A stretch of 64,000 bases of DNA from Marinobacterium sp. (GCA_030602245.1 JAUWAC010000003.1:143349-207348); one strand, 5' to 3'. Shown: positions 33,654-43,219, counted from the first letter of the stretch. The notes: a model not told the origin generated them from the letters alone. A program made the numbers and translations.

Positions 33654-33672
33654 ATTGAAAAAGGGGGATTCG

Positions 33673-34356
33673 ATGTTTTGCACTCAATGCGGTAAAGCAA
33701 CAGCGAGCGATGCGAAATTCTGCGGGCGCTGCGGAGCACCACGGGACGTCATGAACCTTCAACCGACACAAGGTTCTGGCAGTGTGGAGTCCAGCACTCC
33801 ACCAGCAACAGCAGCAGCACCACCAGCGGAGGCTAACGCGCCGTCTACTGCGCGAGTTCGCCCGTGGGTTAGATACTGGGCGCGAATGTTCGATATCTAC
33901 TTGGCCGCAATCGTAGGCGGCCTATTGATAGGTATGCTAAATCCATACGCATTCAGCGAGCCTGGAAGCGATCAGTTGTTCGGGCTTGCCTTGGTCTTCG
34001 CTTGGGTGTTCATTGAATCGTTGTTTCTTTCAATGTTCGGTACAACGCCAGGCAAGTGGCTCTTTAAGGTTCGACTTATTCCACCATCTGGAGAAAAGCC
34101 TGATTACTCCACCGCGCTTTCAAGGAGCTTCAAGGTCTGGTGGCGCGGCCTTGGCATTGGATTTCCAATCGCAAGTCTCATCACTCTCATCGTGGCGCAT
34201 GGGAAACTAACAAAGAATGGCATCACAAGCTGGGATAGAGATGATGGATTTTCGGTCATGCACGAGCGTATCGGCCCGCTAAGAATCATGATTGCTGTTG
34301 GATTCTTCGTTATGTTTCTACTATTTGTCATTGTCGGAAGCGCGGCAAATGCCTAA
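33673..34356 (+). CDS. Cassette-encoded zinc-ribbon and RDD-family membrane protein
   Basis: 227 aa from the ATG at 33673, with AGGGGG upstream; an in-frame TTG at 33655 is less likely. A double-CxxC zinc ribbon (Cys3, Cys6, Cys17, Cys20) is followed by a Pro/Ala-rich linker and an RDD domain. Three to four membrane segments are seen ('YLAAIVGGLLIGML', 'LFGLALVFAWVFIESLFLSMF', 'IMIAVGFFVMFLLFVIVG'), with 'GTTPGKWLFKVR' typical of RDD proteins. The function of the family is unsettled. It is the only gene of cassette 2. Confidence 0.85.
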   Translation: MFCTQCGKATASDAKFCGRCGAPRDVMNLQPTQGSGSVESSTPPATAAAPPAEANAPSTARVRPWVRYWARMFDIYLAAIVGGLLIGMLNPYAFSEPGSDQLFGLALVFAWVFIESLFLSMFGTTPGKWLFKVRLIPPSGEKPDYSTALSRSFKVWWRGLGIGFPIASLITLIVAHGKLTKNGITSWDRDDGFSVMHERIGPLRIMIAVGFFVMFLLFVIVGSAANA

Positions 34357-34410
34357 CAATTCGTTCAAGTCGACGCCGCTTCGCGGCGCGGCTTAATTCA
34401 GGCGTTAAGG
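34351..34410 (+). other. attC site of integron cassette 2
   Basis: 60 bp, the size of a classical 59-base element. The left core GCCTAAC is the exact reverse complement of GTTAGGC at the head of cassette 2. The inner arms GTCGACGCCG and CGGCGCGGC surround a short loop. The right core reads GTTAAGG. The last bases are shared with the left end of the IS5-type element, suggesting insertion at the TTAA of the core. Confidence 0.9.
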
Positions 34411-34472
34411 AAGGTGTGATCAAGTCCGCTACATGGGACAATGCTGACTACACATGATCGAGGGTGCATAAG

Positions 34473-35465
34473 ATGGATCAGCAACTTACATTCGCGGACA
34501 GCGAGTTCAGCAACAAGCGCCGTCAGACCCGCAAGGAGAAATTCCTCGGCCGCATGGATAAGCTGATTCCATGGGCGCGTCTCGAAGCCGTTATCGAGCC
34601 TCACTATCCCAAGGCTGGTAACGGCCGTCGGCCTTACCCCTTGTCCACCATGTTGCGCATTCACTGCATGCAGCAGTGGTATAACCTCAGTGATCCAGCC
34701 ATGGAAGATGCGCTTTACGAGATTGCCTCAATGCGGCTGTTTGCAGGTTTATCACTGGATAAAGCCATCCCCGATCACACCACCATTCTGAAGTTCCGGC
34801 ACTTGCTCGAACGCCACGATCTGGCCCGACAGATTTTTGAAGAGGTGAACCAATGGCTGTCTGAGGCCGGTGTTCTTTTGAAAGAGGGCTCACTGGTTGA
34901 TGCCACCATCATCGAAGCCCCCAGCTCCACCAAGAACAAAGCGGGCGAGCGTGACCCTGAGATGCATCAGGCCAAAAAAGGCAATCAGTGGCATTTCGGC
35001 ATGAAAGCCCATATAGGTGTGGATGCCCGCACCGGTATCACACACAGTTTCAGCACAACTGCCGCAAACGAGCACGATCTCAATCAAGCTGACCAGCTTC
35101 TACATGGTGAAGAAGCATTCATCTTTGCTGATGCGGGTTACCGTGGCGCCGAAAAGCGGGAAGAGCTGAAAGATGTCAGTGCCGACTGGCACATCGCCGA
35201 ACAACCCGGGCAGCTGAAGATCCTGAAAAAGCATCCCCGGATCAATAAGGTCAAAATCCGCACCGAGTATCTGAAGGCCAGCCTCCGCGCCAAGGTCGAG
35301 CATCCGTTCCGGATCATCAAGTGCCAGTTTGGTTTTGTAAAAGCCCGCTACCGTGGCCTTAAGAAAAAGAAAATAGGGGTCAGAGCCCTATTTTCACCGC
35401 GAAGCGGGTCAAACTGCAGGGGCGGCTTGGGATTGTTAAGGGACTTGTCCGTACAAGTCCCTTGA
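34473..35465 (+). CDS. IS5-family transposase with replaced C-terminus
   Basis: 330 aa from the ATG at 34473 (GAGGG upstream; a GTG at 34464 is an alternative). DDE residues are seen in '[14 protein letters not shown]', '[12 protein letters not shown]' and '[15 protein letters not shown]'. The family match ends at '[10 protein letters not shown]'. The last about 30 residues come from the palindrome and following DNA and do not resemble a transposase C-terminus, so the protein is likely defective. Confidence 0.85.
   Translation: MDQQLTFADSEFSNKRRQTRKEKFLGRMDKLIPWARLEAVIEPHYPKAGNGRRPYPLSTMLRIHCMQQWYNLSDPAMEDALYEIASMRLFAGLSLDKAIPDHTTILKFRHLLERHDLARQIFEEVNQWLSEAGVLLKEGSLVDATIIEAPSSTKNKAGERDPEMHQAKKGNQWHFGMKAHIGVDARTGITHSFSTTAANEHDLNQADQLLHGEEAFIFADAGYRGAEKREELKDVSADWHIAEQPGQLKILKKHPRINKVKIRTEYLKASLRAKVEHPFRIIKCQFGFVKARYRGLKKKKIGVRALFSPRSGSNCRGGLGLLRDLSVQVP
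35370..35394. repeat. Palindrome at the transposase truncation point
   Basis: AAAATAGGG and CCCTATTTT pair around GTCAGAG. The core GGGGTCAGA-CCC matches the palindrome inside the integrase remnant at 32271. It sits exactly where the transposase stops matching its family. Confidence 0.85.
35438..35463. repeat. Perfect 11-bp hairpin at the end of the IS remnant
   Basis: AAGGGACTTGT and ACAAGTCCCTT flank CCGT. It overlaps the transposase stop. The remaining bases up to 35568 show no gene and no recognisable right terminal repeat; their origin is unclear. Confidence 0.75.
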
Positions 35466-35568
35466 CTCGCCATCCGGCGAAACCGGTATTGGCTAGCGGA
35501 GCAAAGTAGATAGCCGCAACTGAAGGACTAAAGCCGCCGTATGCGCTGTAAGCGTGATAGAGGCAGGC

Positions 35569-36330
35569 TCAGTCGCTGCCCTTCTCCCCTGCATCCTTCA
35601 ACCGCGTTGCCACCAGATCGCGGACTTCCGGATCGGGGTCATCCCTGAGCGCGTGCAGTGCTTCGAGCGGGGCGTCCATGGCGGCGGCCAGACGCACGGT
35701 CCAGTCCGGGTCCTGCAGCATCGGGACGACAGCGGCGCCCTCGAGGCGATCGGCGACGATGCGCCGCACTTCGGCTTCCGGGTCGTTCATCATCAGGCCG
35801 AGGCTGACTTCCGGCAGGCGCCGGGCGACCAGTTTGCGGACTTGGCGGTCGGGGTCGCGGATCATGCGGAACAGGCGCCCTTGCGGCAGGCGCTGGGTCA
35901 CGTAGGCGCGCACGAGGTAGTCCGGGTCGTCGGCGAGTTTTTCGAGGTGCTCAACCGGGATGCGGTCGGCAACGGTGATCCGCACCTCGCGGTCCTCATC
36001 GTCGATCAGCGCCAGCAGTTTATCCCGTGGCAGGCGATAAGCGACGGCGCGGCGTACCGCTTCGTCCGGGTCGCGGATCAGTTTATCCAGCGCATCGAGC
36101 GGTGCATACCGCACGGCGATCGCGCGCCGCTCCCAGAAGGCGTCCTGCAGATAGTAGATCGCCAGGTGCGGGTTCACGCGCAGAAATCGGTCGATCTGGC
36201 GGCCGCTGTGCGCGGCGATGCAGACGTCTCCGGGCACGCAGCGCCCGGTCAGCAGCAGGTCGACCTTGTAACGGCAAAAGCGACAGTCGGCGACCGGTGT
36301 CAGGTCGCCGTCGTTACGCTCAGTCGTCAT
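35569..36330 (-). CDS. LRV protein: N-terminal 4Fe-4S cluster plus leucine-rich-variant repeats
   Basis: 253 aa. The cysteines Cys16, Cys19, Cys31 and Cys37 ('DCRFCRYKVD', 'GRCVPGDVC') form a [4Fe-4S] site. About eight helical repeats follow, each with the pattern 'DPDxxVRxxVAxRLP'. This is the architecture of the A. vinelandii LRV protein, whose structure is known but whose function is not. It is the last gene of the nifHDKTY operon, just before the integron island. Confidence 0.92.
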   Translation of the reverse strand: MTTERNDGDLTPVADCRFCRYKVDLLLTGRCVPGDVCIAAHSGRQIDRFLRVNPHLAIYYLQDAFWERRAIAVRYAPLDALDKLIRDPDEAVRRAVAYRLPRDKLLALIDDEDREVRITVADRIPVEHLEKLADDPDYLVRAYVTQRLPQGRLFRMIRDPDRQVRKLVARRLPEVSLGLMMNDPEAEVRRIVADRLEGAAVVPMLQDPDWTVRLAAAMDAPLEALHALRDDPDPEVRDLVATRLKDAGEKGSD

Positions 36331-36595
36331 CCGCCATCACCTCCGCCAGCACGACACCGGAGGCTGATTCGGGGTCGTTGGACAGTTTCGAGCAGTGATC
36401 GCTCGAGTTGACGAGGTAGATGTTGAAGTTCTCACGCTCCGCCCAGGGTCTGGCCGTGGCGCCGATATCTTCGTCGAAGCACCAGGTGAAGTGGTAGTCG
36501 GGATACTGCTTGCGCAGGTCGGCGACCAGCGGTTCGCCGATCACCTGACCGGAGGCGTATTCACAGATCGCATTGAGCACATCTTCGGTGATCAT
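36320..36595 (-). CDS. Small nif-operon protein (possibly DUF6129)
   Basis: 91 aa, begins 'MITEDVLNAICEYASGQ', acidic, ends 'VVLAEVMADDD'. Its start overlaps the nifY stop and its stop overlaps the LRV start, so it is translationally coupled with both. Similar proteins occur at this place in other nif clusters; the DUF number is from memory and unsure. Function unknown. Confidence 0.8.
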   Translation of the reverse strand: MITEDVLNAICEYASGQVIGEPLVADLRKQYPDYHFTWCFDEDIGATARPWAERENFNIYLVNSSDHCSKLSNDPESASGVVLAEVMADDD

Positions 36596-37308
36596 ATGGC
36601 CTCCTCGGCTTCAGTGGTGAAGCGCACGCGTTCTTCTGCCTTGTACCCCATCACCTTGGCCAGCCACGGCGGCGGGTTGTTGCCGATGACGCCGGTGAGT
36701 GCGTTCATCAGCTCCGGTGCGTCGCCGCCGTTGGGCAGCTTGACCGGGTGCAGGCCGGCCCGTACGACCTTGGCCGCCGCCGGCCCACCGATCGAGACGG
36801 TGTAGAGCAGCTGACAGTCCTTGATGAGGTCGGCACGCCAGGCGTTCTTGTCCTCATCCTCGGGCGCGCGGCCGGCGGAGCGGATCTCGATCAGGCGGCT
36901 TTCGCTGTCGGAGACCTGGTAGATGAGAAAACGGGCACAGGAGCCAAAGTGGCCGTCGATGCGGGCATCGTGGTTGGAAGCACAGGCCACGCGGATCGAG
37001 CCGGGCATGTCGCCGTCCTGGTAAGGCTGGGTGTCCGGCAGTGGGGTTTCAACCTGTTCGGTCTGAACGCCGATTCCTTTGAGCAGACTAAGTGCAGCCT
37101 TGAGGTGTTCGGTCTCGATATCGGCGAACTCACCTTCGGCCGCCGCCTTGAGTTTGGCGACCTTGAGCCGTCCCAGTTTTGTCGGTGTGATCGGCAGGCC
37201 GACCGCGTCCAGCAAAACCGTCATCAGACGTTTCGGATCAGTGTCGGGAAGCGCCCGGGCGGCAAGCCCGATACGCAGAGCAACTTCGGGGGAAAGTTTA
37301 TCTGCCAT
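36592..37308 (-). CDS. nifY: NifY/NafY-type nitrogenase accessory protein
   Basis: 238 aa. An N-terminal helical domain of about 95 residues ('LSPEVALRIGLAARALP') precedes a NifX-type FeMo-co-binding domain ('DGHFGSCARFLIYQV', 'YTVSIGGPAAAKVVRAGLHP'). This two-domain layout is that of NafY and NifY, which bind apo-dinitrogenase and FeMo-co. It lies just downstream of nifT. Confidence 0.93.
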   Translation of the reverse strand: MADKLSPEVALRIGLAARALPDTDPKRLMTVLLDAVGLPITPTKLGRLKVAKLKAAAEGEFADIETEHLKAALSLLKGIGVQTEQVETPLPDTQPYQDGDMPGSIRVACASNHDARIDGHFGSCARFLIYQVSDSESRLIEIRSAGRAPEDEDKNAWRADLIKDCQLLYTVSIGGPAAAKVVRAGLHPVKLPNGGDAPELMNALTGVIGNNPPPWLAKVMGYKAEERVRFTTEAEEAI

Positions 37309-37323
37309 GGCTCTGCCCTCTTC

Positions 37324-37533
37324 TCAGCCGCGCTTGGCGCGCAGGGTGATCGGTAACTTGGGGGGTGCATCCAGCGGTTCGATGAAGTACCGGGTACCGT
37401 CGGTCAGCTCGATGGTGCCACCCCAGCTGTCTTCTGAGTTGAATTCGATGGAGGAGATCTCGTCTTCCTGGTCCTTCTTGGCGACGTAGAGGGTCATCTT
37501 GCCCTCGTTCTGGCGGATCATTACGTTCGGCAT
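37324..37533 (-). CDS. nifT: NifT (FixU) protein
   Basis: 69 aa, begins 'MPNVMIRQNEGKMTLYVAKKDQE', with a C-terminal 'LPITLRAKRG'. NifT normally follows nifK, as here. It is not essential in tested organisms and its function is unknown. Confidence 0.95.
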   Translation of the reverse strand: MPNVMIRQNEGKMTLYVAKKDQEDEISSIEFNSEDSWGGTIELTDGTRYFIEPLDAPPKLPITLRAKRG

Positions 37534-37557
37534 GGCCGCTTCCTCTTGGTGGAGAAA

Positions 37558-37584
37558 CCTGCCGCCGCATGAGCAGACGGCAGG
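37558..37584. repeat. Inverted repeat between nifK and nifT
   Basis: CCTGCCG and CGGCAGG arms with a 13-nt spacer. No T-run. It may stabilise the nifHDK part of the message. Confidence 0.5.
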
Positions 37585-37655
37585 GACCTCAGGTTCTTAT
37601 CGCCCCGCTCCTGCGCATCCATGCGCCCGCGGGATACCGTACATCCTGTACGTCA

Positions 37656-39227
37656 TTAACGAACCAGATCGTAGTTGTAGTCAGTGGTCTGCATGCCGCG
37701 GGTTTCGTCGTCGAGACGCTCCAGCACTGCATTCACGATGGTGGTCAGCATCTGCATGGCCCCTTCGTAGCCCAGTGTGGTCTGGCGATGCAGGTGGTGA
37801 CGGTCAAAGATCGGGAAGCCCAGACGGATCAGCGGTACTTCGTGCTCCTTGCCCTTGTACAGCGTATCGCGCTGGATATCCTTGCCGTAGGAGTTACCGA
37901 TCAGGAAGTCCGGCTTGTTGGTGAAGCACAGTGAACGCATGTGCCACAGGTCCTTGCCGATGTGTACTTCGCTGTCAGCCCCGTACGGAGACTCGGCCAG
38001 AATCGCTTCCATCTCTTTCTTCCAGCGCTTGTTGGCGTGGTGGCAGAGAATGTGAATCGGCTCGGCGCCCAGCTCCAGCAGGAACTTGGTCAGGCCCATG
38101 ACGAAGTCAGCGTCACCGTAGAGCGCGAACTTCTTGCCGTGCAGCCAGGTGTGGGAGTCGGTCATCATGTCGACGAGGCGACCGCGTTCCAGCTCCAGCG
38201 CCTTGCTGATCGGCTTGCCGGTGATCTCGGAGACTTTCATCAGCAGTTCGTCGGTCCACTCCAGACCCATCGGGATCTTGAGCTTCGGTACGTCGTGCTT
38301 CCAGGTGTTTTCGACCAGTTTCTTGGTCTTCACCAGCTGCCACGGCTGCAGCAGGATGGTGTTCAGCGCGTTCGGCGCATCCTTGATCTCGGCCTGAGTG
38401 GTACCGCCCTCGTACATGCGGAACTGGCCGTCAGCCGGGGTATCCAGCACTTCGGACGGATCCGACAGCAGGGTCATTTCCACATCCATGTCGGCCATCA
38501 TGCGCTTAATGACGCGATAGTTGCCGAGATAGGTCTCGAAGCCCGGCACGAAGTTCAGCTTGCCGTTGCTGCCGACTTCCTTGCCTTCCATGTCGTTGAG
38601 GGTGAAGTAACGGGCGATACCCTCGAACATGTTGTCCCAGCCCGTGGTGTGGCTGCCGACGAAGCTCGGCGTGTGCGCGAACGGGGTCGGGAAGTCCTGC
38701 TCGATGTGACCTTCCTTCTTGGCGTTGCCGATGAAGGCGTTGAGGTCGTCACCGATAACCTCGGCCATACAGGTGGTGGAGACCGCGATCATCTCCGGCT
38801 TGTACAGCGCCTTGGCGTTTTCCAGGCCGTCGAACATGTTCTTCTGGCCACCGAATACAGCCGCGTCTTCGGTCATGGAGTCAGATACAGTTGCGATCGG
38901 CTCCTTGAAGTGGCGGTTGAAGTAGGTACGGAAGTAGGCAACACACCCCTGAGAGCCGTGGACGTACGGCAGGGTCTTTTCGAAGCCCAGTGAACAGAGG
39001 ACTGCACCCAGCGGCTGGCAGGCTTTGGCCGGGTTGACCGTCAGGGCTTCACGGGCAAAGTTCAGCTCCTGATATTCCTTGGTCGTGGTCCATTCGAACA
39101 CTTCGTCGATCTTGGACTGCGGATGCTTCTCTTCGAAATCATCGCGCTTCTTGGCCAGCATATCCTGGTAGTCGTCTTCGAGGAACAGCGGATAGCTCGG
39201 CTTGATGTTATCAACTGACTGACTCAT
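37656..39227 (-). CDS. nifK: Nitrogenase MoFe protein beta chain
   Basis: 523 aa, the same length as A. vinelandii NifK. P-cluster ligands Cys70 ('AKACQPLGA'), Cys95 ('GSQGCVAY') and Cys153 ('STTCMAEVIGDD') and Ser188 ('HTPSFVGS') all fall at the Azotobacter positions. It pairs with NifD to form the dinitrogenase tetramer. Confidence 0.99.
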   Translation of the reverse strand: MSQSVDNIKPSYPLFLEDDYQDMLAKKRDDFEEKHPQSKIDEVFEWTTTKEYQELNFAREALTVNPAKACQPLGAVLCSLGFEKTLPYVHGSQGCVAYFRTYFNRHFKEPIATVSDSMTEDAAVFGGQKNMFDGLENAKALYKPEMIAVSTTCMAEVIGDDLNAFIGNAKKEGHIEQDFPTPFAHTPSFVGSHTTGWDNMFEGIARYFTLNDMEGKEVGSNGKLNFVPGFETYLGNYRVIKRMMADMDVEMTLLSDPSEVLDTPADGQFRMYEGGTTQAEIKDAPNALNTILLQPWQLVKTKKLVENTWKHDVPKLKIPMGLEWTDELLMKVSEITGKPISKALELERGRLVDMMTDSHTWLHGKKFALYGDADFVMGLTKFLLELGAEPIHILCHHANKRWKKEMEAILAESPYGADSEVHIGKDLWHMRSLCFTNKPDFLIGNSYGKDIQRDTLYKGKEHEVPLIRLGFPIFDRHHLHRQTTLGYEGAMQMLTTIVNAVLERLDDETRGMQTTDYNYDLVR

Positions 39228-39285
39228 TTCATTCTCTCCTCCCGCGCCACCAATCTGTGAACAAGCGGGTCAAAGTGGATAGTGG

Positions 39286-39312
39286 GGTTCACGGTCGCAA
39301 CGACCGTGAACC
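39286..39312. repeat. Perfect 12-bp hairpin between nifD and nifK
   Basis: GGTTCACGGTCG and CGACCGTGAACC with a 3-nt loop. No T-run follows, so it is more likely an mRNA processing or stability element between the two cistrons than a terminator. Confidence 0.75.
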
Positions 39313-39325
39313 TTTAGCCGTCGAC

Positions 39326-40807
39326 TCAGGCGCTGGCTGCCACGGCTGCATCTTCAGCAGCGTCGGCTTTCCAGGGGGCCTGCAGCTTCTTCCAGCAGGG
39401 GTTGTTGAGGGTCATGTCCATGTCGCGGGCGAAGATGGCGAAACCATCGTAGCCGTGGTACGGACCTGAGTAGTCCCAGCTGTGCATCTGACGGAAGGGA
39501 ATACCCATCTTCTGGAAGATGTACTTCTCTTTAACACCAGAACCGATCAGATCAGGCTTGATCTTCTTGACGAACTCTTCGAATTCGTAGCCGGTCACGT
39601 CATCGTAGATCAGGGTCGCGTTGCCCATTTCCTTGATGGTGCGGTCATAGTCGTCGTTGTGCGCGAACTCGTAACCGGTACCGACCACTTCCATGCCGAG
39701 GTCTTCATAGGCACCGATGACGTGACGCGGACGCAGACCACCGATGTACAGCATGACCTTCTTGCCTTCCAGGCGCGGCTTGTACTTGTCGATCACCGCC
39801 TGGTACTCGAGCTTGTACTTGGCGATCACCTCTTCGGCCTTCTTCTGGATGGTTTCATCGAAGAAGGACGCGATCTTGCGCAGGGACTCGTCAGTCTTGG
39901 TCGGACCGAAGAAGTTGTACTCCATCCACGGAATACCGTACTTCTCTTCCATGTGACGCGAGATGTAGTTCATGGAGCGGTAGCAGTGCACCAGGTTCAG
40001 CTTGACCTTCGGCGTCAGCTCCATTTCAGAGATGGTGCCGTCACCGGACCACTGAGCGACAACGCGCAGACCCATCTCTTCAAGCAGGATGCGGGAAGAC
40101 CAGGCATCACCACCGATGTTGTAGTCACCGATAATGGCGACGTCATACGGGGTGGTTTCGAAGCTGTTGTCGTCGTCACGCTTGCCCAGCGCCCAGTCAC
40201 GGATCGCATCGTTGGCAATGTGGTGACCCAGCGACTGGGAGACACCGCGGAAGCCTTCGCAGCGCACCGGGACAACGGTCTTGCCGATATCCTTGGCGGC
40301 TTTCTTGGAAACCGCTTCGATATCGTCGCCGATCAGACCGATCGGACATTCGGACTGGACCGAAATACCCTTGTTCAGCGGGAACAGCTGCTCGATCTCT
40401 TCGATCAGCTTGGCCAGCTTCTTGTCGCCGCCGAATACGATGTCCTTCTCCTGGAAATCGGAGGTGAAGTTCATGGTGACGAAGGCGTTAACACCGGTGG
40501 TACCGATGTAGTAGTTGCGACGACCGGAGCGCGAGTACTGACCGCAGCCAACCGGACCGTGCGAGATGTGAATCATGTCCTTGATCGGACCCCAGACCAC
40601 ACCACGAGAACCGGCGTAGGCGCAACCACGGATGGTCATGACGCCCGGCAGGGACTTCTTGTTGGAGGTGATGCACTTCTTGGACTGTTCGATCTCGTGA
40701 TCGTTGGCCGTCAGGTGCTTGGCACGGTCTTTTTTCGCTTTAGCAGGATAGACTTCGAGCACTTCGTTAATGAGCGCTTCGGTCTCTTCGCGTGACATGA
40801 CAGACAT
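39326..40807 (-). CDS. nifD: Nitrogenase MoFe protein alpha chain
   Basis: 493 aa. P-cluster ligands Cys62 ('RGCAYAG'), Cys88 ('GPVGCGQY') and Cys154 ('[12 protein letters not shown]') and the FeMo-co ligands Cys275 ('LVHCYRSMN') and His442 ('[14 protein letters not shown]') are all present at Azotobacter numbering. Molybdenum-type nitrogenase is therefore clear. Confidence 0.99.
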   Translation of the reverse strand: MSVMSREETEALINEVLEVYPAKAKKDRAKHLTANDHEIEQSKKCITSNKKSLPGVMTIRGCAYAGSRGVVWGPIKDMIHISHGPVGCGQYSRSGRRNYYIGTTGVNAFVTMNFTSDFQEKDIVFGGDKKLAKLIEEIEQLFPLNKGISVQSECPIGLIGDDIEAVSKKAAKDIGKTVVPVRCEGFRGVSQSLGHHIANDAIRDWALGKRDDDNSFETTPYDVAIIGDYNIGGDAWSSRILLEEMGLRVVAQWSGDGTISEMELTPKVKLNLVHCYRSMNYISRHMEEKYGIPWMEYNFFGPTKTDESLRKIASFFDETIQKKAEEVIAKYKLEYQAVIDKYKPRLEGKKVMLYIGGLRPRHVIGAYEDLGMEVVGTGYEFAHNDDYDRTIKEMGNATLIYDDVTGYEFEEFVKKIKPDLIGSGVKEKYIFQKMGIPFRQMHSWDYSGPYHGYDGFAIFARDMDMTLNNPCWKKLQAPWKADAAEDAAVAASA

Positions 40808-40867
40808 GACCTGTCTCCTTTACATGTTGGGTTGCGAACAGAGGCTAATCTGCCCCATGCTCGTCCT

Positions 40868-40895
40868 CGGGCGAGGCGACCGCTGCGATCGCCCG
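40868..40895. repeat. Inverted repeat between nifH and nifD
   Basis: CGGGCGA and TCGCCCG arms with a 14-nt spacer in the 110-bp gap. No T-run. Such hairpins downstream of nifH are known to go with higher nifH mRNA levels; that role is inferred here. Confidence 0.6.
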
Positions 40896-40917
40896 CCCTG
40901 CCGACAACGTGTATTAC

Positions 40918-41844
<927 letters not shown>

Positions 41845-41886
41845 TCACTGTTGGCGCCTCGGCCTTCGTAACTTCCCGCTGGTTAT

Positions 41887-41903
41887 TGCGAAAGCTGTAC
41901 CAA
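41887..41903 (-). promoter_or_regulatory. Sigma-54 promoter of nifH
   Basis: The minus strand reads TGGTACAGCTTTCGCA, GG-N10-GC, about 94 bp upstream of the nifH ATG. The -12 box (TCGC instead of TTGC) is slightly off consensus. Confidence 0.82.
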
Positions 41904-42000
41904 ACAAGGCCAATTAATTTATCTATCTGTTTTTCAAGGTTTTTTATAAAAGCGGCCGGGCGACAGGTGACGCGTTGGTCGCGACAAAGACGCTCCGAGC

Positions 42001-42066
42001 TGTTGGAATAACAACAAAAAGCCCCTGCGCTTTGTCAGGCCAATCGCGACTGTCAGCTATACGACA
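42001..42066. promoter_or_regulatory. Two NifA upstream activator sequences between nifH and the SIR2-like gene
   Basis: TGTTGGAATAACAACA (42001-42016) and TGTCAGCTATACGACA (42051-42066) both fit TGT-N10-ACA. They are about 132 and 182 bp upstream of the nifH start point, and about 155 and 105 bp upstream of the divergent promoter's start point. They can serve both directions. Confidence 0.88.
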
Positions 42067-42136
42067 AGGCCCGACACAAACCGGCTAACGGTCGCCCCTG
42101 CACCGATTTCGAAATCGAAAAACAACCACTTACGCG

Positions 42137-42153
42137 TGGCGTAACTATTGCAA
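42137..42153 (+). promoter_or_regulatory. Sigma-54 promoter of the SIR2-like gene
   Basis: The plus strand reads TGGCGTAACTATTGCA, GG-N10-GC with a good TTGCA element, about 88 bp upstream of the ATG at 42241. Confidence 0.85.
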
Positions 42154-42240
42154 CCTGCCAGGTACTCTCTATTCCCGGGCGTGCCAGGCTGTCGCGGATG
42201 ACTCGCCGGCCCGCTCAACCAACTGTCAGGAAGGTACGCC

Positions 42241-43080
42241 ATGTATAAGCAGCTTCTGGAAGGTATTCGCAGCGGCAAGATCGTCCCCTATCTCGGCGCC
42301 GGTGCGCTCAGTGATGTTGTCAGCCAGACCGACGGCTCGCCGATCCCGGCCGACAGCGACAGTCTGATTCTGGCCATGAACAACGGTCAGCCGATGGCAC
42401 CGCGACTGATGTACGAGTTTCCGCGCGCGGCCATGAGCATGGAGAACAAGAAAGGCCGCAGCTTCGTGACCCGCTTTCTGAACGACACCTACGGTGATAA
42501 GGAGTGGACTCGTGGCGCGGTGCACGAGTGGCTGGCGTCGATCAAGCCGCACTATGTCATCGACGTGAACCGCGACACCCAGCTGCTCGAGAGCTACGCC
42601 GATACCGAACACACACTGATCATGGGCGTGGCCCGCATCATGGCCAGCGACTACCGCTTCAAGCTGTTTCACTACGACGGCAGCCACTACCGTGAGGTGG
42701 CGCTGGACGCCGTGAACCCGGATCTGCCGATTCTGTTCAAACCGCTGGGCGCACCGAAACCGGAAGCCAACTACATCGCCGCCGATGCGGACTTTGTCGA
42801 TTACATCACCGAACTGATGGGCGGTTTCGCCATCCCGGCGTTTCTGAAGGAGTATCGCAAGCAGAAGCAGTATCTGTTCCTTGGCATGCGCTTCACCCGT
42901 GACACCGAGCGCATGGTGATGAGCGACATCATCTATGCCGCCGATGAGCCCGCCGGCTGGGCCTTCATCCCGGAGCCCACTGACAAGGAGCGCCGCTTCT
43001 GCAAGCTGAAGAAGATCGAGATCATCGAGGAGAGCTGGGAAGCGCTGCTGGAGTCCGCGGGCGTGCTGGCCACCACCTGA
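42241..43080 (+). CDS. SIR2-like protein divergent from nifH
   Basis: 279 aa. The N-terminus 'IRSGKIVPYLGAGALSDVV' resembles the NAD-binding start of SIR2-like proteins (GAGxS-type loop), followed by 'IKPHYVIDVNRDTQLLESYAD' and 'YLFLGMRFTRDTERMVMSDI'. No zinc-binding cysteines of true sirtuins are present. The gene has its own sigma-54-type promoter sharing NifA sites with nifH, and a strong terminator, so it is a single-gene nif-regulated unit. SIR2-like genes are annotated near nifH in some other diazotrophs, but I know of no defined function. NAD-linked control of nitrogenase is speculation. Confidence 0.82.
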   Translation: MYKQLLEGIRSGKIVPYLGAGALSDVVSQTDGSPIPADSDSLILAMNNGQPMAPRLMYEFPRAAMSMENKKGRSFVTRFLNDTYGDKEWTRGAVHEWLASIKPHYVIDVNRDTQLLESYADTEHTLIMGVARIMASDYRFKLFHYDGSHYREVALDAVNPDLPILFKPLGAPKPEANYIAADADFVDYITELMGGFAIPAFLKEYRKQKQYLFLGMRFTRDTERMVMSDIIYAADEPAGWAFIPEPTDKERRFCKLKKIEIIEESWEALLESAGVLATT

Positions 43081-43103
43081 ACGCCAACCGGCTGCTGCAC
43101 TGA

Positions 43104-43127
43104 CCCCGCCCACCGGCGGGGTTTTTT
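43104..43127 (+). terminator. Intrinsic terminator after the SIR2-like gene
   Basis: CCCCGCC and GGCGGGG form a 7-bp GC stem with a 4-nt loop, followed by six T residues. Confidence 0.92.
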
Positions 43128-43172
43128 ATGCTCCGTAATCACGCCCCCGCCTGCCGCCGCACGACGGGACCG

Positions 43173-43200
43173 AAAAAAGAAAAAGCCCCGCAGGGCTTTT
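43173..43200 (-). terminator. Intrinsic terminator of the nifB operon
   Basis: On the minus strand AAAAGCCC and GGGCTTTT form a stem followed by a T-rich tract. It lies just after the DUF3144 gene stop and ends the long nifB transcript. Confidence 0.88.
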
Positions 43201-43219
43201 GAGTGTCGGCAATGAAGTG

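Larger units (their letters stand above)
34409..35463 (+). mobile_element. IS5-family element, 3' end disrupted
   Basis: The left end GGAAGGTGTGATCAAGTCC resembles IS5-type terminal repeats and follows TTAA, a target of the YTAR type used by IS5. The transposase gene starts 45 bp inside. No matching right repeat is present: only a GGGACTTGT stretch at 35440 resembles its inner part, and the sequence beyond is a new hairpin. The element seems to have lost its right end and is probably immobile. Confidence 0.75.

Noticed and set aside
35396..35568. Possible group II intron remnant beside the attC/IS region
   Set aside because: Group IIC introns do target attC-like sites, and GCCGTATGC-like bases are present, but I could not find a convincing domain V or an intron-encoded protein.
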